From NCBI GenBank assembly GCA_903904835.1, contig CAIVEI010000097.1, positions 17,201 through 81,200 on the forward strand: a DNA stretch of 64,000 nt, written 5' to 3'. The position numbers were made by a program, and so were the translations under genes. Of the stretch, positions 48,913-58,421 are shown in pieces. Position 1 is the first letter of the stretch, and every line of letters begins with the position of its first letter. Source of the stretch: an uncultured Schlesneria sp. (GTDB lineage: Bacteria; Planctomycetota; Planctomycetia; Planctomycetales; Planctomycetaceae). Under the pieces are notes generated by a model that saw only the letters and a program-made list of their open reading frames with translations, was not told the origin of the DNA and did no database searches.

Positions 48913-49164
48913 CTAGTACCCACTGGTTTCTTCGCTGAGACCCTGCTGCGACGCCAGACGGTCCGCTTTATAGCGTTCCAAAGCGCGAATCTGGTTCGAA
49001 AGTTTCTGCTCAGGCCCCTTCGGGAAGTACTGAACATCATCATCGAGGTAATAGGCGGAAGGCAAGGTTTGGCCGCCGATGGTAGTCTGCAGGCAACCGA
49101 CTGATGTCGCTGACATCAGCAATCCTGCCATCAGATGCATGTGCCAGACCGATTTCGCTTTCAT
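48913..49164 (-). CDS. Small planctomycete lipoprotein, function unknown
   Basis: An 83-residue product with a lipoprotein signal (lipobox SVGC, Cys24). Its core holds GGQTLPSAYYLDDDVQYFP, then KGPEQKLSNQI. I recall this TLPS-YYL-DDVQYFP pattern from small planctomycete proteins, but no function. The C-terminal half is a charged helix. ATG 49164 has AGGA seven bases upstream; the longer frame to 49260 runs into a dispersed repeat and is unlikely. A 70-base repeat copy lies directly upstream (49234 to 49303). Confidence 0.7.
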   Translation of the reverse strand: MKAKSVWHMHLMAGLLMSATSVGCLQTTIGGQTLPSAYYLDDDVQYFPKGPEQKLSNQIRALERYKADRLASQQGLSEETSGY

Positions 49165-49233
49165 AGCATCATCCTTGCACGACAAAGTCCCCGCGAAAAT
49201 ATCGCGGCGTTCCCTAGTAAAATCGGCCATTAC

Positions 49234-49303
49234 AACCCGAATCTTTCGTAGAATCGGCACAAAACTCCAGATTTGTCAGGTAATGCGATTTTTGCAGGTA
49301 AAA
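49234..49303 (+). repeat. 70-base dispersed repeat, copy A
   Basis: 65 of 70 bases match 62833 to 62902, same strand. It begins ACCCGAATCTTTCGTAGAAT and can form a small hairpin CCGA-TCT/AGA-TCGG. It lies in a gap upstream of the small lipoprotein gene. Confidence 0.9.
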
Positions 49304-49451
49304 TCACGAAAGCTTGTGGTGGACAAACCAACCCAGACTACGCAAACCGCCAGATCACGAAGCTTTATTTTCAAAACGCAGTATTGATCTGGTGTGCCGG
49401 TGTATCGAATTCTACTCCGACGCAGCCTTTGCACGAATTGCCAGATTCAGA

Positions 49452-49856
49452 CTACTTCGTCGTTTCGAACACGATTTCAGTATTACCCGAATCGGTTATC
49501 TCGATTTCCCACGGCGTCTTTTTAGGATCAGCATATTCGGGACGTTTGATACCGGCTGCCAGCCCGGGATTGAGACAGACTTTATATTTGCCTGGCGCAA
49601 CACCGTTGCCAAACGGGTATGTCTTCATGACAAATGTGCCGTCAACCTGCAACATGCTTGTCGGAGCATCATCAGGATACTCGGCATCGCGATCGGGGAA
49701 AAAAATCAACGAACCCGACGTCAACGGTTCATCATTATGGATGACGACCCCCGACACCGGAAACAGCCTGGGGCGATTCGGGTCCTGACACCCGATCGCG
49801 ATCATCAGCATGCCGCTGACCAGGCAAATTGGCCATCGAAGTCGCGATGCAAACAT
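49452..49856 (-). CDS. Small lipoprotein with transthyretin/carboxypeptidase-regulatory-like fold
   Basis: A 134-residue product with a lipoprotein signal (lipobox AIGC). FPVSGVVIHNDEPLTSGSLIFFPD then matches a beta-sandwich domain of the carboxypeptidase-regulatory type (two adjoining strands), with VDGTFVMKTYPFGNGVAPGKYKV. Such proteins very often follow DUF1559 genes in planctomycetes, as here (21-base gap). Function is unknown; an envelope-surface role is assumed. ATG 49856 has GGAG eight bases upstream. Confidence 0.85.
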   Translation of the reverse strand: MFASRLRWPICLVSGMLMIAIGCQDPNRPRLFPVSGVVIHNDEPLTSGSLIFFPDRDAEYPDDAPTSMLQVDGTFVMKTYPFGNGVAPGKYKVCLNPGLAAGIKRPEYADPKKTPWEIEITDSGNTEIVFETTK

Positions 49857-49877
49857 GATGTCAGCTCCGTATTTCAA

Positions 49878-50909
49878 CTACTCGTTGATAACTTTTCCGT
49901 CTCTGGGTTGAATCATGTAAGCCAACACCTTGTTATCCATGGAATAGCTGAGATTTCTGACACTTCCATCCGCCATAGCCACTTGAGCACCACTGGCATC
50001 GGGTGAGCCCCAATTGCCGCCCCCGCAAGCCGAATTCTCAGGCACGACAACAGTGATGTCCGAAGCCTTATTCGGGTAAAAATTCAAGACCTGATCCGAA
50101 TACAGTTCGTTGCCGCAGCGTCCCGAACCTCCTGTTCCTCCCATCACCCACGGTTCGTCCCAGTACAGCCCGCCCCCCTGCCAGCCCCTTTGAGCGAGCG
50201 CTTTTTCTCCGAACACAATGGTATTCGACGATCCATCCGTAAAATCACGCATTCGGTTCGGATTTCCCCAATCCGTGATATTGTAGGTGGTCTTAAAAAC
50301 CTGATCGTTACTTGCATAGTCGGAACGTGCGGCCGCTCCCAGACCCGCTGAATCATAATGCCACCCCGCGTAGAAAGGATCGACTGCGGGAATTATGAAT
50401 GCACCCGATCGCCGCGAAGGCATCTGCAAGACCGGTAATGAAGTTGCATAACACTTCAGGGGATCGAGGTAGAGTGAGGCTTGTTCAAGATAGGGCAGCA
50501 ATGAGTAGAACGTTGATCCCAGTTGATAACGAGGCTCACGAGCCGGGTCACCCCAACGAGGGGAATAATTCCAACCGGCAGCGGCATAGGTTGTCACTTT
50601 AGGGGTCGGCGTAACGACTCCATTGACCGTTGACTGATAGGGACTGACGTTATAACCACCGATCTGGTCATAACCTCCGCTTGTCGGCAGATAGCCATAA
50701 GTTGATTCAAAATTTGCGGTGGCAAGTGCCAGATTATGGAGGTTATTACGCGATTGAGTGCGCCGTGCGGCAGCACGAGCTTGCTGAACGGCAGGCAGAA
50801 GCAGAGCGATCAGCACGGCGATAATGGCGATGACGACCAACAACTCAATCAGAGTAAAGCCTCGGCGAGAATGATCTCGGGCCGCAGGTCTAATAGTAAT
50901 AACTTTCAT
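49878..50909 (-). CDS. DUF1559 protein with prepilin-type N-terminus
   Basis: A 343-residue planctomycete protein with a type IV pilin-like leader: [20 protein letters not shown] at 15 to 34, including the Gly/Phe cleavage site and Glu5 of the mature form. [21 protein letters not shown] and [13 protein letters not shown] are family motifs. The C-terminal H-X9-DG element is changed: an Asp stands where the His should be, giving D-X9-DG before SVRNLS. The family is thought to form pseudopilus-like surface structures; the role is unproven. ATG 50909 has GAGGG six bases upstream. Confidence 0.95.
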   Translation of the reverse strand: MKVITIRPAARDHSRRGFTLIELLVVIAIIAVLIALLLPAVQQARAAARRTQSRNNLHNLALATANFESTYGYLPTSGGYDQIGGYNVSPYQSTVNGVVTPTPKVTTYAAAGWNYSPRWGDPAREPRYQLGSTFYSLLPYLEQASLYLDPLKCYATSLPVLQMPSRRSGAFIIPAVDPFYAGWHYDSAGLGAAARSDYASNDQVFKTTYNITDWGNPNRMRDFTDGSSNTIVFGEKALAQRGWQGGGLYWDEPWVMGGTGGSGRCGNELYSDQVLNFYPNKASDITVVVPENSACGGGNWGSPDASGAQVAMADGSVRNLSYSMDNKVLAYMIQPRDGKVINE

Positions 50910-51627
50910 GACAAGCCCTCAGGATTGTTAGCGAGGAAAAAGACCCGCACGCAATGACCAGATCAAACAATTTCAGTTCAGTCGAAACAATTGAAGTCAG
51001 CACTTGTTTCGCAGGCGGATTCGCTCTTGCAATTCCAGACAGGGAAATATTTCCTCACATCCAACGCCCGTCAGGTGCATTTCAAGCGCGCACAAGCCTT
51101 CATCATTGATTGTGTCCGCCGGTGCGACATTCTGATACGCGTAAGAATGTTTGTCAAGCAATGGGCTCGCAAGCCGGAATAATTATTCGATGGACGAATT
51201 TCAGCTCGTCGGGGAACGACCGAGAGAGATACCAGTTCAACCCCTTAGTTGAAACAATCGTGACGCGAGAGATCACTTTCCACGCGCAGATATTTCGAGA
51301 GCCGCGACAAGCGGTTTGCCAGGAGCTTCCGCTCCATGAAGCTGAGGAACTTTACAACTCGTAAAACGTCAAGTTCCTCAAGAAAGCACAATCGAGTATT
51401 CAATGTTGTTCCGATGGTGTGTTGCCACAGGCACGTCACGGCCACAACAATAAAACGAAGACTCGCTGGAACGCAGGTATTGCGGACGTTATTCTCATCT
51501 TGTTATGAACGTCTGATGAAGTCGGTCGATCGCGTATGCTTTTCGAATGGCAGCGATACTGGTTTGCTCAAGTATTGACGTCAGAGGCCTTCAACTCCAT
51601 GACCAACTACGTCTGAAGGAAATCCAA
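50910..51627. other. Intergenic region without recognised content
   Basis: About 720 bases between the divergent DUF1559 and VOC genes. Only short frames without ribosome sites are present; no repeat, RNA or terminator was recognised. Confidence 0.5.
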
Positions 51628-52251
51628 ATGTCTGTAAGTTTCCAGGAAGTTCCCGTTCTTAATCGAACCCCTGCGGAAGCGATTTCACAGGTGAAATTTC
51701 ATGCGTCTTTGAATGTCTCGGACCTGAAGCGATCTGTTCCCTTCTACGCGGCACTTTTCGGAGAGCCACCGGTCAAATGGTACGATGACTACGCGAAATT
51801 CGAACTCAATGAACCACCGCTGGTCTTGTCACTGAAGCCCAAACGCGCTTGCACGGGAGGTCCGCTCAATCATCTGGGACTGCGGTTGACATCGCTCGAC
51901 GCACTGGAAGCCGTGTTGTCCCGACTGAAAACGGTCAATGCTCGAATCGGCAGACAAGACGATGTTCAATGTTGTTACGCCCACCAGACGAAATTGTGGA
52001 TTACTGATCCTGACGGCACACTCTGGGAAGTTTACGTCTTCCATGACGACGTGACTGACTGGGGTGAAAAGCACAACAAAATCAAACTCTGGTCCGCGCC
52101 ACTCAAAGCATTTGGGATTCGCGGCGTAGTCAGTCGGTGGTGGAATAACGCCTTCCGGCCCAAACATCACGGAGATCAAAGCGCGGTTGACTTCGAGTCA
52201 CCTGTACCGGCCGATACTTGCCAAGCCCCTGCTTCAACAACGAAGAATTGA
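51628..52251 (+). CDS. VOC (glyoxalase fold) protein, ArsI/CadI-like
   Basis: A 207-residue protein with one VOC domain. Metal ligands fit: His25 in KFHASLNVSD, His near 76 in GPLNHLGLRL, and Glu in DGTLWEVYVF near 134. The stretch VQCCYAHQTKLWITDPDG has the double cysteine seen in ArsI C-As lyases and CadI cadmium-induced proteins. ArsI removes methyl groups from trivalent organoarsenicals; CadI's role is unclear. The 70-residue tail after the domain is unlike ArsI. ATG 51628 has GAAGGAA upstream. No arsM or arsC is near, so arsenic chemistry is only a possibility. Confidence 0.75.
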   Translation: MSVSFQEVPVLNRTPAEAISQVKFHASLNVSDLKRSVPFYAALFGEPPVKWYDDYAKFELNEPPLVLSLKPKRACTGGPLNHLGLRLTSLDALEAVLSRLKTVNARIGRQDDVQCCYAHQTKLWITDPDGTLWEVYVFHDDVTDWGEKHNKIKLWSAPLKAFGIRGVVSRWWNNAFRPKHHGDQSAVDFESPVPADTCQAPASTTKN

Positions 52252-52320
52252 AGGGCTTAGACTGCGGTTTGCGGAGATCGAAACCGGAGCTTACAATCGC
52301 AGGATCTTAAGAACTTGTGA

Positions 52321-53394
52321 GTGACGCGAATGATCCAGTCGACGAGCGACCAATTCCTCGACGCTCAGCCATTGAATGATGGCGGACGTGATCGCGTTCG
52401 CACGACTGAAGTTGGTTCGTCCGTAATTGAGCAACACGGTCGTCGTCGATCGGGCGCATGGCAAGAGCCTGCGTCCTATTGGCTGACATTGCCGCTCCAC
52501 TGGGGTGGTCAGGTCTTTCGCAATGGCAGTGATATTCTGCGCGTGCTGGATATCCTGCGAATACGGCCATTGCCCGCTGGGTTAGTGGGGGTCGAACACC
52601 CGTGGGTGACCGGAATAAGTCCACATACCGGCGAGCCGATCTGGCCGAGCAATCTCATTTATCGTTCGGCTCCATCGTCCCATCTCACGGCGATCACTGA
52701 TGAGTGCGTCCTGTTCGCGAACGGTCGTTTTCTTGCGAAACGCGTGCGTGAATCCGCCGTCACACCTGAAATCCCCATCGGTCCCTTGCGTCGAATGCCG
52801 CACTGCATCAACTACATGCATGGCAGTTCTCATTACAATAGCGGAATTATTTTGTTGAATGATTTGTCGGACGCTTTTCGACATATCAATGATCCCAACT
52901 TTCGACGTGAACTGATTCGATTCGTCAAAGCCGAACGGCGAGAAGTCTTATTCATGTTACGGGATCGGAACTATTCACCGCGAGAATATGCCTACCTCTC
53001 ATGCTGTATGCGTACCCATTTTCGCTGGTTCTGTAACCCCAACGGGCCGCAGGCGCACGTCTTGTGGGGAAACTCTGCTCCGTTTCCTGCCGCGAATCTG
53101 ATCACGGGCCATTGGTCCGACGATGTCTATGCACTGAAGAAACCCGGTGGAGCTGATCGAGTTATCCGCCCGCCGATCGAGCAAGGGCAATACTTTCAGC
53201 GCAACGAGTACGGGGAAGGTCGCGAGCACGCAATCTGGCCCGAAAAGCTGCTGGCCTGGGCCAGTTATTACCGGATCCAATTGCGAGGCCGAAAAGGCGG
53301 AATGTTTTTCGTCGATCGACGCGATGTTTACGCCGATCAGATTGCGCGACGGACGGAACGAGGCTTACCGGATGAAGAACGGGCGAGGTTCTAG
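52321..53394 (+). CDS. Conserved-looking protein of unknown function, first gene of the CDP-alcohol/ABC run
   Basis: I cannot place this 357-residue protein. It is soluble with no signal peptide. The first 45 residues are polar and probably loose. Residues 50 to 350 are dense in aromatic, His and Arg residues, for example MPHCINYMHGSSHYNSGIIL, MLRDRNYSPREYAYLSCC and THFRWFCNPNGPQAHVLWG. This suggests an enzyme or a ligand-binding domain. GTG 52321 or ATG 52330 is the start. The stop lies two bases before the phosphatidyltransferase start, so it is almost surely cotranscribed and functionally linked. It could be the enzyme making or activating the head group. Confidence 0.8.
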   Translation: MTRMIQSTSDQFLDAQPLNDGGRDRVRTTEVGSSVIEQHGRRRSGAWQEPASYWLTLPLHWGGQVFRNGSDILRVLDILRIRPLPAGLVGVEHPWVTGISPHTGEPIWPSNLIYRSAPSSHLTAITDECVLFANGRFLAKRVRESAVTPEIPIGPLRRMPHCINYMHGSSHYNSGIILLNDLSDAFRHINDPNFRRELIRFVKAERREVLFMLRDRNYSPREYAYLSCCMRTHFRWFCNPNGPQAHVLWGNSAPFPAANLITGHWSDDVYALKKPGGADRVIRPPIEQGQYFQRNEYGEGREHAIWPEKLLAWASYYRIQLRGRKGGMFFVDRRDVYADQIARRTERGLPDEERARF

Positions 53395-53396
53395 CC

Positions 53397-54008
53397 ATGT
53401 TCGATCGTTCCGTTCGCCGGTTGATCGATCCGTGGTTGGATCGACCCGCAGGACTTCTTGCCACGGCGAAGATTTCCGCAAACATGGTCACGGTCTTCGG
53501 ATTCGTGCTCGGCATGTTCGGATGCCTGGCGATTGCATTTCGCCAGCCCTTAGTAGGCCTGGGATTCATCCTGGCGAATCGGCTTGCCGACGGTTTAGAT
53601 GGCATGGTCGCCCGCAGGACGGGTTCGTCTGACTTAGGTGGGCTTCTCGATTTCATCCTCGATATTCTCTTCTATGGTGCGGTCCCGTTCAGCTTCGCAC
53701 TCGCCGATCATGCGCTGTTGTTGCCGGCCTGTTTTCTAATTTACAGCTTCATGGGGACAACCGGTTCGTTTCTGACATATGCGGTGATTTCCGCAAAGCG
53801 CGGCGTGACGAGTGACGCGGAAAAAAAGAAGTCGTTCTTCTACTCAGTCGGTCTGATGGAAGGGACGGAAACAGTCGTCTTCTTCATATTATTCTGTTTG
53901 TTCCCCACATATTTTGCGGTGATGGCCTGGACGTTTGGCACGCTCTGCTGGCTGACAATCCTGATTCGGATTGCCACCGGAGTCCTGGTTTTTCGAGATT
54001 CTCCATGA
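53397..54008 (+). CDS. CDP-alcohol phosphatidyltransferase family protein (YnjF-like)
   Basis: Joins an alcohol to a phosphatidyl or similar CDP-activated group in the membrane. The 203-residue protein has about five spans and the catalytic signature at residues 65 to 89. That signature is Asp65, Asp68-Gly69, Ala72-Arg73, then Gly81, Asp85 and Asp89. The spacing between Arg73 and Gly81 is seven residues rather than the usual eight or nine. E. coli ynjF lies beside the ynjBCD transporter genes, as here. The alcohol is unknown. The next gene overlaps it by four bases (ATGA). Confidence 0.88.
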   Translation: MFDRSVRRLIDPWLDRPAGLLATAKISANMVTVFGFVLGMFGCLAIAFRQPLVGLGFILANRLADGLDGMVARRTGSSDLGGLLDFILDILFYGAVPFSFALADHALLLPACFLIYSFMGTTGSFLTYAVISAKRGVTSDAEKKKSFFYSVGLMEGTETVVFFILFCLFPTYFAVMAWTFGTLCWLTILIRIATGVLVFRDSP

Positions 54009-55249
54009 GACCCCATCGTCTGGTTCGACAACCTCTGTTCATCTTCTCGCTGTCATGGATCGTCTGCCTGTTGATTGGCTGTGGTTCGACTCCAGCGACT
54101 CCACCCCTTTCCACCGAAGCCACATGGGAACAGATTCTCGATCAGGCACGCGGTCAAACCGTTCGACTCGCGATGTGGGATGGCGATCCCATGATCAATT
54201 CTTATATGCGAGATTACGTGGCGGGCGAGTTGAAGCAGCAGTTTGACGTCACGCTTCAATTGATCGGCGTCCAGGGCCAGAACATTGTCAGCAAACTGCT
54301 GGTTGACAAAGAAGCAAAGCGAGATCGGGGCGACATTGATCTCATGTGGATTAATGGAGAAACGTTTTACCAGCTGCGAAAAATGAATGGCCTCTACGGA
54401 CCATTCACCGATCGACTGCCGAACAATCGTTTTATTGACTGGAGCAATCCGTTCGTCGGGATCGATTTTCAGCAGCCGGTGGAGGGTTTTGAGTGTCCAT
54501 GGGGAAATGTTCAACTGACATTGATCTATAACAGCGCCCATGTCAGCGAACCCCCACGAACACGAGACGCCCTGGCCGAATGGATTAAAGCACACCCCGG
54601 CCGCTTTACGTTTGACAACAGTTTCACCGGGATGACGTTTCTGAAATCATTGCTTTACGAAATCGCAGGCGGACCGAAGTCGTTGAGCGGACCTTTCAAC
54701 GAAGAACTTTACATCTCGTCATCGCAAAAGCTGTGGATCTGGCTGAAAGAAATGAAGCCCTTTTTCTGGCGTCAGGGCACGACGTTTCCCGAAAGCGTTT
54801 CGCAACTTCACCAACTGTTCAGCAACAGCGAAGTGGACTTCACAATGAGTAACAACGATGGAGAAGTCGACAACAAAGTTCTGCAGGGAGTATTGCCCGA
54901 AACTGCCCGTGCCTATGTGCTGGACTCGGGAACGATTCGTAATTCACACTACATGGGAATTCCATTCAATGCCGCGAACGTGGCAGGAACGCTGGTCGTT
55001 ACGAATTTTCTGATTTCACCGGAAGCCCAGTTGAGAAAAGCAACGCCTGCCGTCTGGGGCGATGGGACCGTCTTATCAATCGATCGCCTGCCTGCGGAAT
55101 GGAAGGATCGATTTCGCGATATTGAAGGTCGCACACGCGTGGAGCCGCGCGACGAGTTAGAAAAGAAAGCTTTGGAGGAGCCATCTGCAGAGGTCATGGT
55201 CAGATTGCATGCCGATTTTCGTCGTGAGATCATCGAAAATGCCAAATAG
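54005..55249 (+). CDS. ABC transporter substrate-binding lipoprotein (YnjB-like)
   Basis: Catches the solute for the importer encoded downstream. The 414-residue protein has a lipoprotein signal (LIGC, Cys26). It then opens with a strand-helix typical of extracellular solute-binding family 1 proteins. GDIDLMWINGETF near 110 is characteristic of the YnjB group. FTFDNSFTGMTFLKSLLYEIAGG and FTMSNNDGEVDN further on also fit it. The ligand of YnjB is not known. It overlaps the phosphatidyltransferase gene by four bases and the permease gene by eleven. Confidence 0.88.
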   Translation: MRPHRLVRQPLFIFSLSWIVCLLIGCGSTPATPPLSTEATWEQILDQARGQTVRLAMWDGDPMINSYMRDYVAGELKQQFDVTLQLIGVQGQNIVSKLLVDKEAKRDRGDIDLMWINGETFYQLRKMNGLYGPFTDRLPNNRFIDWSNPFVGIDFQQPVEGFECPWGNVQLTLIYNSAHVSEPPRTRDALAEWIKAHPGRFTFDNSFTGMTFLKSLLYEIAGGPKSLSGPFNEELYISSSQKLWIWLKEMKPFFWRQGTTFPESVSQLHQLFSNSEVDFTMSNNDGEVDNKVLQGVLPETARAYVLDSGTIRNSHYMGIPFNAANVAGTLVVTNFLISPEAQLRKATPAVWGDGTVLSIDRLPAEWKDRFRDIEGRTRVEPRDELEKKALEEPSAEVMVRLHADFRREIIENAK

Positions 55250-56108
55250 ATGGTCTTCACGTCAGGGAGATGCCGGCCAATGGATCGGGCTGTCGTTATT
55301 GGGACAATTCATCGTCTTTCCCATGAGCTGGGTCATTGTCTATTCGGCGTTGTATAGCCTTGGGGCAATTGGTGCGTTAAGTCAGGGTTGGACGCTGAAA
55401 CACTGGCAATCCGCCTTCACGGTTGGGGGTCTCAAAGAGAGCCTGTTCTTCAGTCCGCTGATCGCCGGTGCGGTCACACTCGTTGCAGTGGTTGGCTCGC
55501 TGAGTCTCGTGTTACTTGCGCCGCAGTCCCGCAACAATCCACTCACTCTCGCAACATTAGGAATCCCTTTGGCAACGCCTTCGGCGATCATGGCCGTGAT
55601 GGTTTACCAGATCTTGAACCCGGGCGGTTTTCTTGCCCGATTGAGTTTTCATGCGGGATTAATCGTCTCACCGTCGCAGTTTCCTGCTCTCGTCAATGAT
55701 CCGTGGGCGATTGGAATCATCATCGCACAATCCTGCAGCGCCTTGCCTTTGCTGACGCTTTTTTTCCTGAAGACCTGGACGACGGCGCGTATTGATCGCT
55801 ACTGCATGATAGCGCAAGCACTGGGAGCCAGTCGCGGGGAGGCACGATGGCAAATTGCACTGCCAATGCTTTTGAACCGTGGACGGCAAATGATCATGCT
55901 GACATTTCTTCTCAATCTGGGGAGTTACGAGATCCCTCTTTTGCTCGGTCGGCAGTCGCCCCAGATGTTCTCGGTTCTCACGCAGCGCCGGTTCGGTCAA
56001 TACAACCTGTTGGAACGTCCGGAAGCATTCGTGTTAGCGACGACCTATCTGTTACTGGCAAGTCTGGGTGTCAAGCTGATGCTGGCCTGGAGGCGAACGG
56101 ATGATTGA
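55239..56108 (+). CDS. ABC transporter permease, first subunit (YnjC N-half-like)
   Basis: A 289-residue inner-membrane protein with six spans. The EAA-type loop that touches the ATPase is AQALGASRGEARWQIALPML near residue 190. In E. coli YnjC the two permease halves are one chain; here they are two genes, of which this is the first. ATG 55239 is chosen, overlapping the binding-protein stop by eleven bases. The two halves and the binding protein together look like the spermidine/thiamine/iron family of importers. Confidence 0.88.
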   Translation: MPNRWSSRQGDAGQWIGLSLLGQFIVFPMSWVIVYSALYSLGAIGALSQGWTLKHWQSAFTVGGLKESLFFSPLIAGAVTLVAVVGSLSLVLLAPQSRNNPLTLATLGIPLATPSAIMAVMVYQILNPGGFLARLSFHAGLIVSPSQFPALVNDPWAIGIIIAQSCSALPLLTLFFLKTWTTARIDRYCMIAQALGASRGEARWQIALPMLLNRGRQMIMLTFLLNLGSYEIPLLLGRQSPQMFSVLTQRRFGQYNLLERPEAFVLATTYLLLASLGVKLMLAWRRTDD

Positions 56109-56931
56109 ACATTCGCATGGTCGACCGAAGCCCCGAGATCACTTCCGCCGGGTTCGCGTTGCAGCATTGACTGCGACAGCCTTGCTGATGCTTTTTCCGT
56201 TCGGACTATTAATCCTCATTTCCCTGGGAAGCGGCTGGTCCTTTCCCAGACTGTTGCCTGATCGCCTTGATTATGCTCCGTGGAAGCACGTTTTCTCTGA
56301 TCGTGATCAGATGCTCGTTGCGATGCGAACGTCGGTCTTGATGAGTTTAACAGTCGCGACATTCAGCGTGACAGGCGGGCTGTTTATTGGCCGTACGATT
56401 CGGCGTACGCGATCAAGCCTGGCTGAATTCCTGGTTTACCTCCCGTTCGTGATCTCGCCTGTTGTGGTCGGGATTTGTTTGTACGACCTGTTGATTCGAA
56501 TGCAATTGATCGGGAACATTATCGGAGTGATCTTGCTTCAGACCGTATTTGCACTTTCATTCTCTTCGGTCTTCTTTAGTGAGCTCTGGTCACCGCGGGC
56601 GGAACGCCTGGAGCAACTGGTTAGAAATCTGGGTGGAAGTCATTGGGATGTCTGGCGACATGCCGTATTTCCACAGATTTCCGGCTTGATTCTCGTTTGT
56701 TTTGTGCAGACCGCGCTCTATTCATGGCTGGACTATGGGATTGTCTCCATGATTGGTGGAGGTTCTGTTTCGTCTGTCACAACAAGACTTTTTGGCTATA
56801 TTCGCGAAGCGAGCGTCAATCAGGCGGCTCAATCCAGCCTCATATTACTCGCACCGGCATTGCTTGGATTCCTCGTGACATCGTCGGTATATTTCCTGCG
56901 TCCCGGCTGGTATGGGAATGGAGGAACATGA
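56101..56931 (+). CDS. ABC transporter permease, second subunit (YnjC C-half-like)
   Basis: A 276-residue protein with six spans. VRNLGGSHWDVWRHAVFPQI near 180 is the EAA loop with its Gly. It overlaps the first permease by eight bases and ends in a TGA that overlaps the ATPase start. It should form a heterodimer with the first permease. Confidence 0.88.
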   Translation: MIEHSHGRPKPRDHFRRVRVAALTATALLMLFPFGLLILISLGSGWSFPRLLPDRLDYAPWKHVFSDRDQMLVAMRTSVLMSLTVATFSVTGGLFIGRTIRRTRSSLAEFLVYLPFVISPVVVGICLYDLLIRMQLIGNIIGVILLQTVFALSFSSVFFSELWSPRAERLEQLVRNLGGSHWDVWRHAVFPQISGLILVCFVQTALYSWLDYGIVSMIGGGSVSSVTTRLFGYIREASVNQAAQSSLILLAPALLGFLVTSSVYFLRPGWYGNGGT

Positions 56932-57725
56932 TGACGCTGGTCACAACGATGAATTCTTCCATACCCCTCAACGAAGTTGCGACCTCGTCACGACCGTTTG
57001 TTGAAGTGAAGAGCTTGACCGCTGGATACGGCGGATTGGAAATCCTGCATTCGCTCACTTTTGAGATGATGGCGGGCCAGACCTTAGTCATTCTTGGGGA
57101 ATCCGGTTGCGGCAAGACGACGCTGCTGCGCGTGTTGACGGGACTGATTCCGTATACAAGTGGGGAAATTCATCTCGACTCGAAATTGATTTCGGAACGC
57201 CCCGCTAATGATCATGCCGTGATTTATCTTGATCAGGAACCATTGCTTTTCGAACATCTGACAGTGGCAGAAAACATAGCATTCGCGCTCCGTTTGCGCC
57301 GCCGCCCTGCGAACGAAGTCAATCAAGCTGTCGTTCAACTTCTGGACGCAATTGATCTTTCGTCACACGCAAATAAGCGAGAATGGCAGTTGTCGGGAGG
57401 GCAGAAACAACGGGTCGCGTTTGCGCGGGCCATTCTGGCGCACCCGCGTCTTCTTCTGCTGGACGAGCCTTTCTGCAGTCTTGACAGCCGATCTCGCGGT
57501 CAGATGCAGGAGCTGTTTACTCGGCTTAGCCTTCAGTATGCACTGACATCGATCTTTGTGACACACGATGTGAAAGAAGCCCTGATGATTGGTAATCGCT
57601 TTGCGAGAATGACTGACGGCAGGCTGCTGCTTTATCCGGATCGGAACGCATTCATGAATGATCCTGCCACCGGCGTTTCAGCCGAAATCGCGTTCTGGCA
57701 GCAATCGGCAAAGCTGCTTAATTAG
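56931..57725 (+). CDS. ABC transporter ATP-binding protein (YnjD-like)
   Basis: Drives the importer. The 264-residue protein has Walker A GESGCGKTT at 56 to 64, the signature LSGGQ at 154 to 158, and Walker B LLLLDEPF followed by the H-loop in VTHDVKEA. No C-terminal regulatory domain of the MalK type is present, fitting YnjD. GGAGG lies six bases before ATG 56931; ATG 56928 would overlap the permease stop as ATGA. The first 20 residues before the fold are extra. Confidence 0.92.
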   Translation: MTLVTTMNSSIPLNEVATSSRPFVEVKSLTAGYGGLEILHSLTFEMMAGQTLVILGESGCGKTTLLRVLTGLIPYTSGEIHLDSKLISERPANDHAVIYLDQEPLLFEHLTVAENIAFALRLRRRPANEVNQAVVQLLDAIDLSSHANKREWQLSGGQKQRVAFARAILAHPRLLLLDEPFCSLDSRSRGQMQELFTRLSLQYALTSIFVTHDVKEALMIGNRFARMTDGRLLLYPDRNAFMNDPATGVSAEIAFWQQSAKLLN

Positions 57726-57771
57726 GCGACCTTTTTCTCGGTTTCATCCCTTCTCAAATTGCAGACATCAT

Positions 57772-58389
57772 ATGCCACTTAAAGGACTCATTATTGATAA
57801 CGGGATCGGCTCAGGCTGCGGATTCCCTGACCAGCCTGAGATTGTTTTTGACCGCATCGTGACGAGCCGACATTTTCAACCGGACCTCAGTCATTATGAC
57901 CTGCTGATCGTTCCGAACGGTGCCGATCATGTGGCGATGTTCGGGATTCGCGACCAGGTCAAACAACTGCTTGACCGCGGAAAGTCCGTCTTTTGTTTTT
58001 GCGGCTGGTTTACAGATTGGCTCCCCGGCCATCGGTGGTTTCATGACAATTCCCATCCCACAAAAGAAATCCGGCATATTGCAGGCGAAGACCCACACGG
58101 GCTGATGTCCGGCTTCGATCCTGCTTATTTGGACCGAAATTCTCATGGAATTTCGGGCTGGTGGGCATGTGGATATATCGAATCTGAAGATCCCAGTACG
58201 GTTCTCATTCGGGACACATGGGGACGCGGGCTGGTGGTCGCTGACGACACAACAACAAATGGATTTATGTATCTGACAGCCAGTGGACCGGTGGGCGACT
58301 ATTCGTCCTATCCAGAATGGAGTCCATTAACCGTGCTCTACCAGAATGCTTTGCAACATGTCATTCGGCGGACACTTCAAAAACGATGA
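57772..58389 (+). CDS. Amidotransferase-fold protein 1, function unknown
   Basis: A 205-residue soluble protein that looks like a class I glutamine-amidotransferase or ThuA-like fold. It starts KGLIIDNGIGSGCGFPDQPE, has YDLLIVPNGADHVAMFG near 40, and GKSVFCFCGWFTDWLPG near 70. FCFCGW stands where a nucleophile elbow would be, so its cysteines are candidates. The next gene encodes a diverged paralogue. ATG 57772 begins 46 bases after the ATPase stop. No glutaminase His-Glu pair could be assigned. Placement next to the importer suggests action on the imported solute or its lipid. Confidence 0.7.
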   Translation: MPLKGLIIDNGIGSGCGFPDQPEIVFDRIVTSRHFQPDLSHYDLLIVPNGADHVAMFGIRDQVKQLLDRGKSVFCFCGWFTDWLPGHRWFHDNSHPTKEIRHIAGEDPHGLMSGFDPAYLDRNSHGISGWWACGYIESEDPSTVLIRDTWGRGLVVADDTTTNGFMYLTASGPVGDYSSYPEWSPLTVLYQNALQHVIRRTLQKR

Positions 58390-58421
58390 CCGCACCTCGT
58401 TCGATATCCGGAGAATTCGCG

